A DNA stretch of 64,000 nt from Diphasiastrum complanatum. Its lineage: Eukaryota > Streptophyta > Lycopodiopsida > Lycopodiales > Lycopodiaceae. Below are positions 41,301 to 54,538 of this stretch, piece by piece. The stretch lies in the NCBI GenBank assembly GCA_029204225.1, contig CM055095.1, positions 71,589,617 to 71,653,616 on the forward strand, read 5' to 3'. Position numbers and translations under genes: made by a program. Below the pieces are notes generated by a model. That model searched no databases. It was not told the DNA's origin and was given only the letters and a program-made list of their open reading frames with translations. Positions within the stretch are counted from its first letter, which is position 1. Every line of letters begins with the position of its first letter.

Positions 41301-44300
41301 TGTGGTTTCTAGGAAGATCTTTACATATACTTCATGGCTGAAAAGGGAGAATTTATTTCCTTGGTGAAAGTTCCAAATTAGATAGTAAAATTACATGGTT
41401 TGGAAATTTAAAATCAGGAATATTTTGGTTATGTTAGATCTATGGGATTTGACAATAGGAGAAGAAGAATCTCATCCTCCTCTTGAAAATGATATATCTG
41501 ATGAGGAGGAAAAAGGTTTTTGATAAAAGAGCTAATAGAGCACTAGCCCTAATCAATATGTCTATTAAGGACTCATTCCACATGTCACTGATGTCAAATC
41601 ACCTAATTGTACAAACTTAAAACAATACTTGATCAACACACTTTGTTCTCAAAAGTTGTTAATCAAAGTTTACTTTGGCATAGAAGATACGGTCACTTAC
41701 ATTATAAAAGCCTCAAGTATCTTCATGATCAAAATCTTGTACTTGGCTTAGCTCCAATCGAGATTAGCCAAGAGGTATGTGAACCTTGTGTCTATGGCAA
41801 GCACCATCGACAAAAGTTTCCGTTGGATGGTTCAACGGGAGCCAAATCAATCATGGAGCTCATTCATAGCGATATTTGGGGACCAGCCCAAACCCAAAGT
41901 ATCGGCGGCTCAACATACTTCTTAACCTTCATCGACGATTATTCAAGAAAGACTTGGGTATACTTCTTGAAGCATAAGTCTCAAGCATTCTCTTACTTTT
42001 TTCAATTCAAAGCTATGGTTGAACTACATTCTATTAGCAAAATCAAATGCTTTATAAGTGACAAGGGAGGAGAGTTTATTTCAACCGAGTTTAATGATTA
42101 TTGCAAAGCAAATGGCATTAAACGCCAACTAACCATGTCCTACACGCTGAAACAAAATGGTGTTGCCAAGTGTAAGAATAGGACTCTTGTGAAAGCGACT
42201 AGAACTATCCTCAAGGCAAGTGGTTTATCGAGGGCTAAAGCTATCCAAACATCGGCGTTTCTTCAAAATTGATCGCCTCACAAAGCTATTGAAGGAATGA
42301 CACCTAAAGAAAAGTATTATGGCAACAACCCCAGCATTACCCACATACGCATTTTTGGATACAAAGCCTATGCACACATTTCTATCGAATTGCAGCAGTT
42401 GATGATAAAGCAGAGAAATGTGTCTTTGTTGGGTATCCTATGTATGAGAAAGGATAAAAACTCTATAATCCTTCAACCAAGAAGATACAAATAAGTCGGG
42501 ACGTCTATTTCAATGAAAATAGGATGGCTGGTGCAGCTGGTGCAGATCTAAAACCTGCGGACAGCCAAATGGAGAGTGACCTGGATTTTCTTTCCCTTGA
42601 TCTAGGACAAGAGGAAGAAGGTGCTGCTGAAGATGCGGAGCAGATCCGATATCATGCTGAAAGGGAGAGAACATCATGTATGTCGTCTCATTAAGGCTTT
42701 GTATGGACTTAAGCAAGCTCCAAGAGCTTGGTACTTCCCGTTGTTTGGGTTGGTCCCAACCTTTATATCTTCAATAAGAAGGTGAAATCTTCTTATTAAC
42801 ACTCTATATTAATGATATGATAATCACAGGAAGTAATCCTAAGCAAATTGTCAAAGTTAAGAAGACTTTATTTCAAGAATTTGACATGAAGGACTTGGGA
42901 CAAGTCCATTACTATCTTGGTTTAGAGGTGTAGAGGCTCCCACACTCACTCTTCCTCACACATAGCAAATACATAGACAACATGCTTGAGAAATTCAATC
43001 TTATGGACTACAAATCTGTTGCAACTCCAACAGAGATTAGGCTGTCCACACTAGATACAAATGAAGAAAAAGAAGTTCACAAGACCTTGTATAGGCAGCT
43101 GGTTGGTAGCCTCATATATGCTACTATAACCAGGCCTGACATTGCATATAATGTCAACTTTGTTGGCCAACATATGGAGAATCCAAAGCAGGTCCAACCT
43201 CAAGGCAGCCAAGAGCATTCTTCGTTATCTACAACATACAATTGTTTATGGACTCGAATATGCCGAGAATGACATGTTCACATAATGTTGGGCTATTCTG
43301 ACACGGATTGGGCAAGTGATCCCACAAATCGGAGGTCAATTTCCAGATATGTTTTCTCACTTGGTTCAGTTGCGGTAATTTGGCTTTGTAAGAAGCAGTC
43401 TACAGTGGCATATCCTCTACCATAGAATCTGAGAACCGTGTACGGTTCACCACGGTTCTCAGAACTGTACGGTTCACAAAAAATTTAAGGGTGAACCGTA
43501 CTAATTAATTAATCTTTTTTTTGTTCCCACCCCCAAAAACAACCCAAAAATATGCAAAAAAAAGGCCAAAAAAAACCAGAATTGTTAGGGAGTTTAATTA
43601 TTGTTTTTGGAGAGGACCATAGCATTTGTGAAATGAGGACCAAAAATAGGAATCTGTGAAAGGAGGACCAAAAATGAGGACCAAATCTGTGAAATCTGTG
43701 AGATCATTTGTGAAATCTGAGGACCATTTGTGAAATCTGTGAAATGAGGACCAAAAATGCCTTGGGAGGGGTTTCGGGGGGAATTTGGTAATTAATTAAT
43801 TAATTAATTAAGTAGAGGAACCGTACTATGGTTCATGAACCGTGGTACGGTTCACCCCACAGTTCCCAGGACCTACGGTTCTGAGAATCGTGGGTTCTAT
43901 GTCCTCTACCGAAGCTGAGTATAGAACTACAGCAACAGCCGCTTGTGAATGTGTTTGGCTGCGCAGCTTGTTGTAAGATTGTGGCTTGCATCAATCAAAT
44001 CCAACACAGACTTTTTGTGACAATCAAAGCTACATCTAGCTTGCAAAAAATCATGTTTTCCATGCATGCACCAAACCACATTGAAATACGCTATCATTTC
44101 ATTCATGAGAAGGATCTAGCAGGAGAGTTGGAGCTTATTTATTGCTCCATTGATGACAAAGTTGCAAACATATTTACAAAATGCTTATCAAAGGACAGAT
44201 TTAAAAAATGGCTTGGGAAGAGTGTCAGAAATAGAAACACGCACCTTTATGTCAAGTTTAATGTTAACCCTACCAATGTTGTATACCCGTGGGGGGCTTT

Positions 44301-47300
44301 ATTTTTTATGTTAATACACCTTGTAAGGGCCTCTAGAGTCCATACGAGTTTGACACTTCATATTCACTCCTATGAGGAGTTACATTTGTTGGCTATTCAA
44401 ATCCATGAGTTGTTGGTGTTTGGCTATCCATTCTTGAGCCTTTACATCTACCATGTCCTATCTATTTTTATCTCTGCACATTAGGAGAATAGAGGGGGAA
44501 TCATTTGTGCAATACAAGCTTTGAGTTTTCTCTCTCAATTTTAGCTTCCTCTTTCTTGAAGATTGTTGTTTTATGGCTGTCCACTATTTTCCAGATTTGA
44601 AAGCGTTCAATGTTCTTGATTGTTAGCATCTTAGATTCAGCCCAATTTGCATTTGAAATCACCTACACTAGGAGCTTATTTTCGACGGACAACCCCTAGA
44701 TGTAGTTTCTTCATACACTCACTTGGGGATACTTTTCACTAGTCCTACATTCAGTATGTGACAGAGAGCTACCACTCGACTTGGGAAGAGACACTCTTCC
44801 CTTGTTCAATTAGAGAGGTTTTGTTTCAGGAAGTCCATTCAGGATGCTCCGAGTAAGTGTAGACTTTTTTATACCATTGTCATCCCACAGCCTTATATGC
44901 AACAGAGACATGGTGTACCGGCCTTTCCTCCTCACACTGGGCCAAAATCTCGAGATTACAAACTCTCATAATAGCTCGTATGATTTGAGCAACGCCCTTT
45001 GTTCCACACGAGAACATCCTTGCCGAGTTTGCTACTCCACCTATATAGACAGATGCAGTCTTCCAGCTTTACTTATCACATATGTTCAAAGAGGCCATGC
45101 ACCTCCAGATGCAGAGAGAAGATATACACAGAGAGGACTTGATTCCTCCCACTGTCTTCATGATCAAGGTACTGCCTATCATGGTTTTCTCAGGCATCCC
45201 ACCTCTTTGAGTCATTTGGTATCTCTATCACAAATCTTCCTTCAGACACTCATCAATATATCAAGAGCATACCTTGATCGCATTTGGTGACGTCAACTAG
45301 GGGTTAAGCTAATGGATCCATTTCTTGGAGCTAGACACACCAGGATTCCCAACTTTACCACAATATTTGGACTTAGGCTTGTCACATAGTCTCAGATTCA
45401 CATTGAGCCAGCTCCGTGTGTCATCACATTAGTTAGCTATTGAAACTGGGAGGTTCCATGGTATCCCGAGAGAGGAGCGCCAGTTATGCTTTGTGAGGGA
45501 GGTGGGGTCTAAAGGGCATTTTATCCTCAGATGTCCTATATACTATGAGATTAGAGGGAGATACCACTACCTATTTTGCAACATGCCCACCACACTCCGA
45601 TCACTCATAGCATATGAGGATTCCCGTTGTGTTCCACTTACGATACGACAGATGTTCCTGTTACGACGTGATATATGCTAGACAGTTCAACAAACTCATT
45701 CTAGTTCTCAGTCTCAGATTACTTTTTCTTCTCTAGGAGAAGACCACGCTGAGACCCAAAGTCCAATGATGATGAGGTGGATGATGATGCACCTATTCAC
45801 AGCGACCCAGCAACAGCGCACCATTCATGGGCATATCGCAACTCGAGCAGCGAGCTATCCGTCCTATCATGAGGAGACACACTTCTCATCCTCCTAGATG
45901 ACGTCAACAGCTACCAGAGTTACCTCATGTTGCAGATCGCATCACATCCTCCTTCGGCAGAAGGACATCATGATATTGATACAGTTATACCTCACTTTGT
46001 ATATCTAGCAGCATTTATATTCCTACATATCTCACTCATACTTGACATTTATTAGTATTAAATGCCTTTTGGCATGGAAAAGACATTAATAAAGCTTTCT
46101 TCTTTTTCTCTCTCACATGTGATTATTTTTCTTATGTACCTTTGTGGTACCCTAAAACCATTAATACAATTTCTTGCTTTCTTTCCCGTTCACATATTTC
46201 GTACCTTCTAGTCACATAATTTTATATTTTCAAAACGATTTAATGTTGACACTAGTTGACTTCATACTTGAGATGTACTCTATGTTGTCGTATTTAACAT
46301 TAATAAAGCATCTATTTCACATGAATTACATCCATAAAAAAGACAATTCATCAACTGGGTTCTGAAATGAGTGGAAAGATCCATTACCCTTAGTGAATAA
46401 CGCAATTGATTGGAAATGTGTTGTTCTACTAGTTGAGAGTGTAGCTTCTCCACTTTTTCCAACTTCTTGCCATCTCGCAATTTGATATCCTGAAGAAAAA
46501 TGAAATGAAAAATAAAACGCATTTTTATGTGCTTATGTATGATACAGCAATATCATTTGGCTCCCCAATAAGCAGCATGTTGGTGAAGGCTTCCTTCAAG
46601 GTCACAAGCTTGACTTCAATAAATCATATAAAGCAACATTCAAGAGACCAAAACAATAATAACTTTTCAAATTTCAAATTTAAAACTTTTCATGTCTAAT
46701 AGAAAAACGAAAACCTTGAAAAAGAAATTCATATGCACAATTGTCATCAAAGTAACCAGCACTTTCCTCGTGCATAACATTTCCATGGTGGTGTATACCC
46801 CAAGTTATTACTTATAAAGGAGGATTTCAATTTTGAAATTTTGGGAAAATAATCTTGCCAAATATAAGGCTACATTGAAGCATAATGTTGTCGTTGAAAA
46901 GTTCCAGCTTACATTTACATTACTCTCGAGTCTTTCCCTCTACAAAATCTCCAAAAGGCCTAAGTTTCACATAGTTGTATCTGAAGAGCAAACGTGCCCG
47001 TGGTATCGAGGACCTAGAATCCGAGCTCCCCATCCACACAACTGACATCGTCTCCCCGATATTTTCCACTCTCCTCAATAATGTTGTCCTGTCTAGGTTT
47101 CCATCATCTTGGTTCACCATCAACATACACCCGATACAAAAGAATGGTGACCCCCTGAAACTTGAAAACTAACTCACTATCATGATTGGGCACATCAAAG
47201 CAAAGCTTTATGGGAAAATCCTACAAACAATGGTGAGTAGTCACGATGAATGTGTGACATAGCTGCTCTGGATTCTCAAAAATTCCTCCTCATTGGGCAT

Positions 47301-48385
47301 ATTTGCCTCATATGCCCTGCTTTGGGACATGATTGACTGCAAGGCCTCAGTCCCTCAGATCAAGCACATTTCCAACATCATTCAAAGAGAAGTATGCGAC
47401 ACTATCCATGTGATATACTGACAAATCGAGAATAGTCTTGCTTTTGTCATTTTGATCCACGTCAGATAAGGAGGAAATTTGCCCTAAGGCAGGTAGGCTT
47501 TCGGGCACATCATTCCACATCAAACCATATTTTCAAATACTGATTTATCATTGAGGAGGTGAGATCCAAGGAGGAGGATTTCTTGCTACTTCATCGACTT
47601 CAGAAGGGCTTTTGACTTTGTACATATTGAGAGATCTTGGTTTCTCAACTGACATAGTGTTGGCTGTTATGGCACCCTATCTACCTATTACATTATTTGG
47701 CCACTACACAAACGAGCAAGGCTCATTGATTTCGATGGCAGTAAAGGATGCTGACAATTTGAAATTATTTATGATAACTATTCTACTATATGATGCAGAT
47801 AATGTAGTTCAGGTCTCCTCGAACAAGGAGGGGCTACAACAAAATTTGGACAACCTACACTCTTACACTGCATGGGGTCTAGAGGTCAAAATCAGGAAGA
47901 CCAAGATTATGGTCTTCAATACATCTAGAGCATATATGTGACGTCAGGAATTCACACTAGGTGATAGCCACTATAGATCATATTTGGGTATACTATTCAT
48001 GGAACATATCTTTAGCATGAGACATGCAATTACTAGTAGGCTGGAAAGGGTCAATCTTCGTAAGTCGACTTGAGAGGTTTTGTTTCAAGTGACACATAGC
48101 GATTAGCATCATCATGCACCACCATGGCCTTCTTCAGTCATGTCACATGTGACTTAGGGCACCATTTGATACATGTGCATATAGATAGTTTTTGTTGATT
48201 GTTCTATTGGAGCTCTCTATATGAGCCTCCTTTAATGGTTACATAGCTTAAAGAATCCACCTATTAGTTGTTCTTATGGTTGGTAGTAAAAAAAAATTAA
48301 CATTTAAGTTTTGTCTTGCTTAAGACACACTTGAGATGTACTATTGGTCTTATGTACCTTTTGGTATTTCAAGCACATTGATAAT

Positions 48386-48473
<88 letters not shown>

Positions 48474-51400
48474 CTATTCCTGCCCTTGTCTTCTTGCTAC
48501 CTATACTTGTCCCTGTCCCTGCCCTCCCTTTTGCCTCCTGAGCTCTCCCTTTTGCCTCCTAAGCTCCTGCTGCCCCCTCGCTATCCCTGCCCTTCCTTTT
48601 GTCTGTCCTTGCCTTTCCTCTACCTTTTCCCTCATTAAACCTGTATCTAGTTGTGGTACTATGGCTGACTGGCAATCTGTGAATCGGAAAGGGAAGAAAA
48701 CCCCTCCCCCTTCTCCCTTTGTCTTCTCAGCCATCCCTATTACAGCTCCCAATCCCTTTACCTTGCCCCCTCCCTCTCCTGCTTCCTCTCCCTCGCCCCT
48801 ACCCTCCACTCCCGCAAGCTACACCTCTTCTCCTACTGCCACTACCCCCTCTACTCTTTCTTCCTCCTCTCCCTCTTTCACCCCCTCATCTTCATCCCCC
48901 CCATTGTCTCCGTCTCTTTCAGCTGAATTTTTATCTGGTTTCCCCCGTATCATTGATTCTCTTCATGAGGACAATGCATCCTTGCTTGCGATCATCAAGA
49001 AACAAGCATCTTAAATCTCCACTCTGGAGAACACGGTCTTAGCCCTACAGGGTAAAGTTGGCATTCTTGAGGTTGATGTTACTTACCTCAAAAATGAAAT
49101 GGAATCAGATAAAGATGGAGAAGAAGGAAGCGGCAATGCAGATTCTGAAAACAAGGCAAAGCAGCTGCAAGAACGGGTTCACTCCTTGGAGTAGCAACTT
49201 CAGCGATCGAAGAGTTCTTGGGCCGACGTGCTCAAGAGTTCTAAGCAGGTTATTTTTGAATCTATTCAAGAACATCAAAAACAAAATCTCAAAGCCCTCA
49301 ATGTCAGGGTTAGGGGAACTTCTTTTGCGGGTAAGGACCTCATGGCTGAGGCAAATGCTTTTATTCATTCCACCTTTGGTCTCAAAGAGGATGTCACATC
49401 TGCTGCTTGGGTGGGTAAGCTCCAACCCACCACAGTGTTTCTGCGATTCAAGGATGCTTTGCTTTGTCAAAAGGTTTTGCATAAAAGAGGCTGCCTGAAG
49501 GGGTCTACTATTTTTATGGATGAAGACTCTTATACAGAGACACACTATACATGCTCCTGTTCACAGGCGACGTCAGCGGGCTCTTGCACTTCCTCATGCT
49601 ACAACTCTCATTACATCCTTCTACAACGCCAGTACAGACCTGGCATCTTGACGTGGACACATTTGACTACCATGCACAGACATTATCATTTATGTAGTTA
49701 TCTTAACTTGTACTAGATGTTTCCTATTTTTTCTAGATTACAGTTTTTGGAGGCGTTTATACGCTCCACGGTTACCACATACTTGACATGTATTTCCTTA
49801 GTCTTATATGCCTTTTGGCATGGAAAAGACATTAATAAAGCTTTCTTCTTTCTTCTTTCTTCTTCTCTCTCTGTCTCCGCCTCCCACCTCCCCAGCCATC
49901 CTCACACCCCCTGCTTACACCCAAGTATACATTCAATTCTCTCTATACACCAGTCTACTAGGAGTTCCTAACCCCCTTGCTCCATTCCTTCCCTCACGAT
50001 AGTACAGTCGAGACTCAAGCTGCCTTTCTTAGCACTTCTCTTCATACCGCTGCTTCCCTTGCTTTCTAAACCCCATAAAAGCATAGGCACCCGCTCCTCA
50101 TCGATACGACCCACACACCCCCTGTGGTATGATGCTGAATGTCGCTCTCTTCATCAGCTTGTCACCCATGCCCGCACTCACGATCCTCATCTCCTCCACT
50201 CCGCCAGGCGCTCTGACCGTCGCACACTCCGCCGAAAAAAGCGTATCTATGATGACTCCGAAGGAACGCGTCTTGTTGATCTTCTCTTCGGTACCTCTTC
50301 AGGAGCCTTTTGGCGTGAGTTTATCCCTCGTGCTCCACCACCCCTCCTGGATGACCTTCGCATATGGACCGAATATGCTACCAAACTATATACCATACCC
50401 ACTGACGCAACCATCTCTATCTCCCCGCGCCCCTCTGAGTTCACCTTCTTCACATCTGACATGGTACTTACGGCCATCAAGAGAATGAAGTCCCATAAAG
50501 CAAGAGATATCGAAGACCTTGAATCTGAACTCCTAACCCATGCTTCCGACCTCCTTGCTCCCACACTAGCCACTCTCCTCAATTCCGCCGTTGTCTCTGG
50601 TTTCCCCTCATCCTGGTGCACCAACATCATCCACCCTATTCATAAAAATGGTGATCTCATGATTCCTGGTAATTACTGCACCATCATGATCGGACATGTT
50701 CTCACGAAGCTCTATGGTACCATACTCCAGTCTGCAGTGAGTTCAGAGGCGGAAGCTCGGAGATTACATGCATTGGGGCAGGCAGGTTTCCGATCTCATT
50801 ATTCTACCACTGACCATATTTTTACACTTCGAGCCTTGATTGAGGAAGCTAAGTACAGGAAAGAGAGGGTTTACTGCTGTTTTGTAGATTTCAGGAAAGC
50901 CTTCGATTCTGTACCACGCTTTCTACTCATTCAGAGACTTCGTGACCTTGGTTTCTCCACAGATATTGTTTTAGCAGTGATGGCTCTTTATGAGAAGGTC
51001 TTGGAATGTTTCCGATATAGCAGTGGCCTATCTGATCACATTTGGAGCACCATTGGGGTGAAACAGGGGTGCTCTCTTTCACCGGTTCTCTTTGGATTGT
51101 ATATTAATGAGTTAAAGCGAGTCATCTCACAGTGTGGCAGGGGTGGGGTGGCTGTAGACTTGGCACCATTCTGATTGCTATTCTCCTTTATGCGGATGAT
51201 GTAGTACTAGTATCCCCGACCAAAGAGGGTTTGCAGAGGCAGCTGGATTGTTTACAGGGATTTTGAACCAGATGGGGGTTGGGGTTGAACACTGCGAAGA
51301 CCAAGGTTATGGTCTTCAACACTTCTCGAGCCTTCATGCAGCGCCAGGAGCTCATCCTAGATGGACATGCCTTAGAGGTAGTTTCCTCTTATACCTATTT

Positions 51401-54400
51401 GGGGATACTCTTTTCTGGTCCTACCTTCAGCATGCGGCAGGCTGCCACCACCCGACTTGGGAAGGGGCATTCCTCTCTTGTTCAGCTTGAGCGGTTCTGT
51501 TTCAGGAAGCTCATCCGAGATGCTCGCAGTAAGTGTAGACTCTTTGATACTATTGTCACCCCCACAGCCTTATATGCAGCAGAGACATGGTGTACCGGCC
51601 TCCCTTCATCACATTGGGCCAGCATTTCACGATTGCAGACCACCATGTTAGCTCGTATGATTCGGGCGAAGCCCTCGGTTCCACATGAGATCCTTCTTGC
51701 AAAGTTTGTCGTTCCACCTACTCACACTTGTTTCTTCACACTTTCTTCATGACCAGGGTTATCGACTATCATGGTTCTCTCAGGCATCCCAGTTCCTCCT
51801 TGAGTCATTTGGTATCTCCATTACAGAGCTCCCCTCCGGTACTCATCAGTATATCAGGCACATCTTATATCGGGCATATCTCGACCGTACTTGGGGGCGA
51901 CAGCTTGGGGTTAAACCCGGCTACTACTGGACTCATATTATTGAGCTTGACATAGCAGGGTTCCCGGTCTTACCGCATTATTTGGACTCGAGACTATCAC
52001 ATTGCCTCAGATTTACATTGGGACAGCTCCGCGTATCATCACATCAGTTGACTACTGAGACTGGTAGATTCCAGGGTACCCCGAGAGAGGATCGGATTTG
52101 CCAGTTATGCTCTTTAGAGGAGGTGGAGTCAGAGGAGCACTTTATCTTTAGGTGCCCGGTATATTACGAGATTAGAGGGCGATACCACTGTTTGTTCCGA
52201 GACACACCTGTCACCTTATGATCGCTCATAGCTTATGAGGATTCCCGATGCGTGGCACTCATGATACGAGAGATGTTTATACTACGACAGGATTTGTATC
52301 AGACAGCCCAGCCGAGTCAGGTTTCTCAGCCTCAGATCACTTCTTTCTTCTCCAGGAGGAGAGGACGATTAAAAATTTGATTTAGCATTAGCTTTGGAGT
52401 TCAAAAGCGGCTTAAAAGAGTTTTAAGTTCATAAAAGTGAGAATTCAATATACCAAGATCTTGAAAAGACATGTTTTCTAAAGTATAGAGTAACCAAAAA
52501 AGGTTCTTAGAATTGTATCTATTAAACATGTCAAGGGAGAACTTAGCCAAAGACATCACAGCTTGTGGAATGTAGCAATTTCGAGGAGGGGGTAATTGAT
52601 GTGATGGATATTTCCGAACTTTCAAAGCATACACACGTATGGTGTACCGGTTTTAGGGTGGGCACCCCACAACACGATGGTGTTTTTGGTAAAATTTCTA
52701 CTCTTTCATAACTTGGGAATAACCTCTAGGAAAAAAGGAGTGACATCAAAAAATTCATGAAGCCACACCACCTTGAAGAATTCTCTAGAACTAGAAAAGT
52801 TGCCATCAATGTGCTCATTACATAAATAATGACAACAACACAAAAGATCAAAAGTTTCCTGCATCGCATTTAGTACTTCTAAAATTATCACTAAAACAAG
52901 AAGAAAATTGAAACGTTTTTAAGTACCTTTTCATCACTGTCAAAATCTAGTTCCAAAAGGCCATCGTCATTCAACCATAGATTGTACACCACAATTTTTG
53001 TCCCATGAGAATCCATATCATTGAGCTGAAAGGTTTGCAATCCAAATATGTTACAAATCTCTCTTCATGCCAAGGTGAAGAAACAACAATACAGGAAAAG
53101 CATAAGAATGAAAAATGATTGTTAGTTATGGAACACAAAGTCTTGCATGAATTTGTCAACACCTTTTCATACCAATTAGTGCCATGATAGAATATAACAC
53201 AACGCTAGGAAAATGAAGAATGCACCTTACTAAACATCATAAATTGCTTATATGATATATCACGATTGTCATTTGTTGGCTATTCTTTGTCGTTGTATTT
53301 AGTGAATACATTTGAAAGCAAAAGAGCTCAAATGAGTTAAAAGGGCTTAAAAGTGGCTAAGAGAGTCAAAGAGTAAAAGGCCACAAAGTGCCTTTATATA
53401 AGCTAATAGAAGTTAGCAACCAATTGAATTTTAATTAAGTTTCAAGAAAAGCTTGAGGCTAATTTAACTAGCTATACAAAGCCTAGGTCATGCTAAATGG
53501 AGGATAACATTCAATTGTCTATTTTAAGTTTTTTAAGTGTTTGGAGCTCCTCTCTAAGAGCCTTCAAGATGTTATTGGTATATGTGCCAATCTTTCCACT
53601 CGAGTGTTGTCATGATTTAGTTTCAAGGCTTCATTTACTACAAGGCATTAATTGTGCTTTGATTCAGATCCATTTCATGCTGATTTGATGCTTTTTTGAA
53701 TTATTATGAAGTGTTCTTGAGTATTCTTGAGTTTTCTATAACCATTGATTTCTTCACATTTGATGTTGATATTCATCTGAAGGAGACAATACTTGGCACA
53801 TGACCGTCATCTCGGTATCAAATGATTAGATCCATAGATAATCAGATTACAAGATATTTAGTTGAGGATTTGTTGATTTTGTAAGATTTCTACAAAGTAT
53901 CATGTTTTTCGATCTTACGAATTTATTGTTGGTTGATCCAATTTTTGGCGTATTTTTTATTTGATTTGATAATTCTGGCATGCCAAAACTGCATAGCTCA
54001 TTGATATAGTCTTTTTTCTATTTGGCCAAGTTTTGACCAAGCTATGATGAACACATTCATGCCACTCTTTCTTGTTTGTTGTTTTCATCAAGGAAGTTTT
54101 GCGATGTCTAATATTTGAAGGCCATTCAACTACAGATTGAAGTTGTGCAAATTAAAAAGAATTCTTAACATTCGTGTGCGGACCTTTTGCGCCACTATTA
54201 TCATCATCAGTTTGTCTCTAAACCTTCCCACTCAGCATACCTTCAACAGTAATAACACGCACTCATAAATTTGATGACTTTGAAAAAGGCAAGCATGTCA
54301 ATCATGCAAGTACCTTGCACACAGCTATTTGTAATTCACCCATTCACCTCTTAATGCGCCCATGTACCTAACATACTTTATCTTTCACTATATGTGCTCA

Positions 54401-54460
54401 CTCATTTGATGAGTTCAAAATTAAACTCATGTCAATCAAACCTCCATTTCTTGTTCACCT

Positions 54461-54538
<78 letters not shown>

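Larger units (their letters stand above)
39975..46115 (+). mobile_element. LINE copy 4, split by copia C
   Basis: The left part is 39975-40581, with RT similarity ([35 protein letters not shown]) and a frameshift in the YADD region near 40445. The right part is 44668-46115: the rest of RT, the C-terminal Cys/His region near 45490, and the 3' end TGCCTTTTGGCATGGAAAAG followed by AATAAAG and a CT-rich tail. Removing copia C at its CTAGG duplication makes the two parts collinear with the LINE at 49.9-52.4 kb. It is 5'-truncated and inactive. Confidence 0.88.

Noticed and set aside
48336-48638. Open frames encoding Ser-Leu repeats
   Set aside because: They read through the (CT)n microsatellite; low complexity, not a gene.
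17758-54537. GA/CT arrays as CRISPR-like or regulatory repeats
   Set aside because: They are simple dinucleotide microsatellites without spacers.
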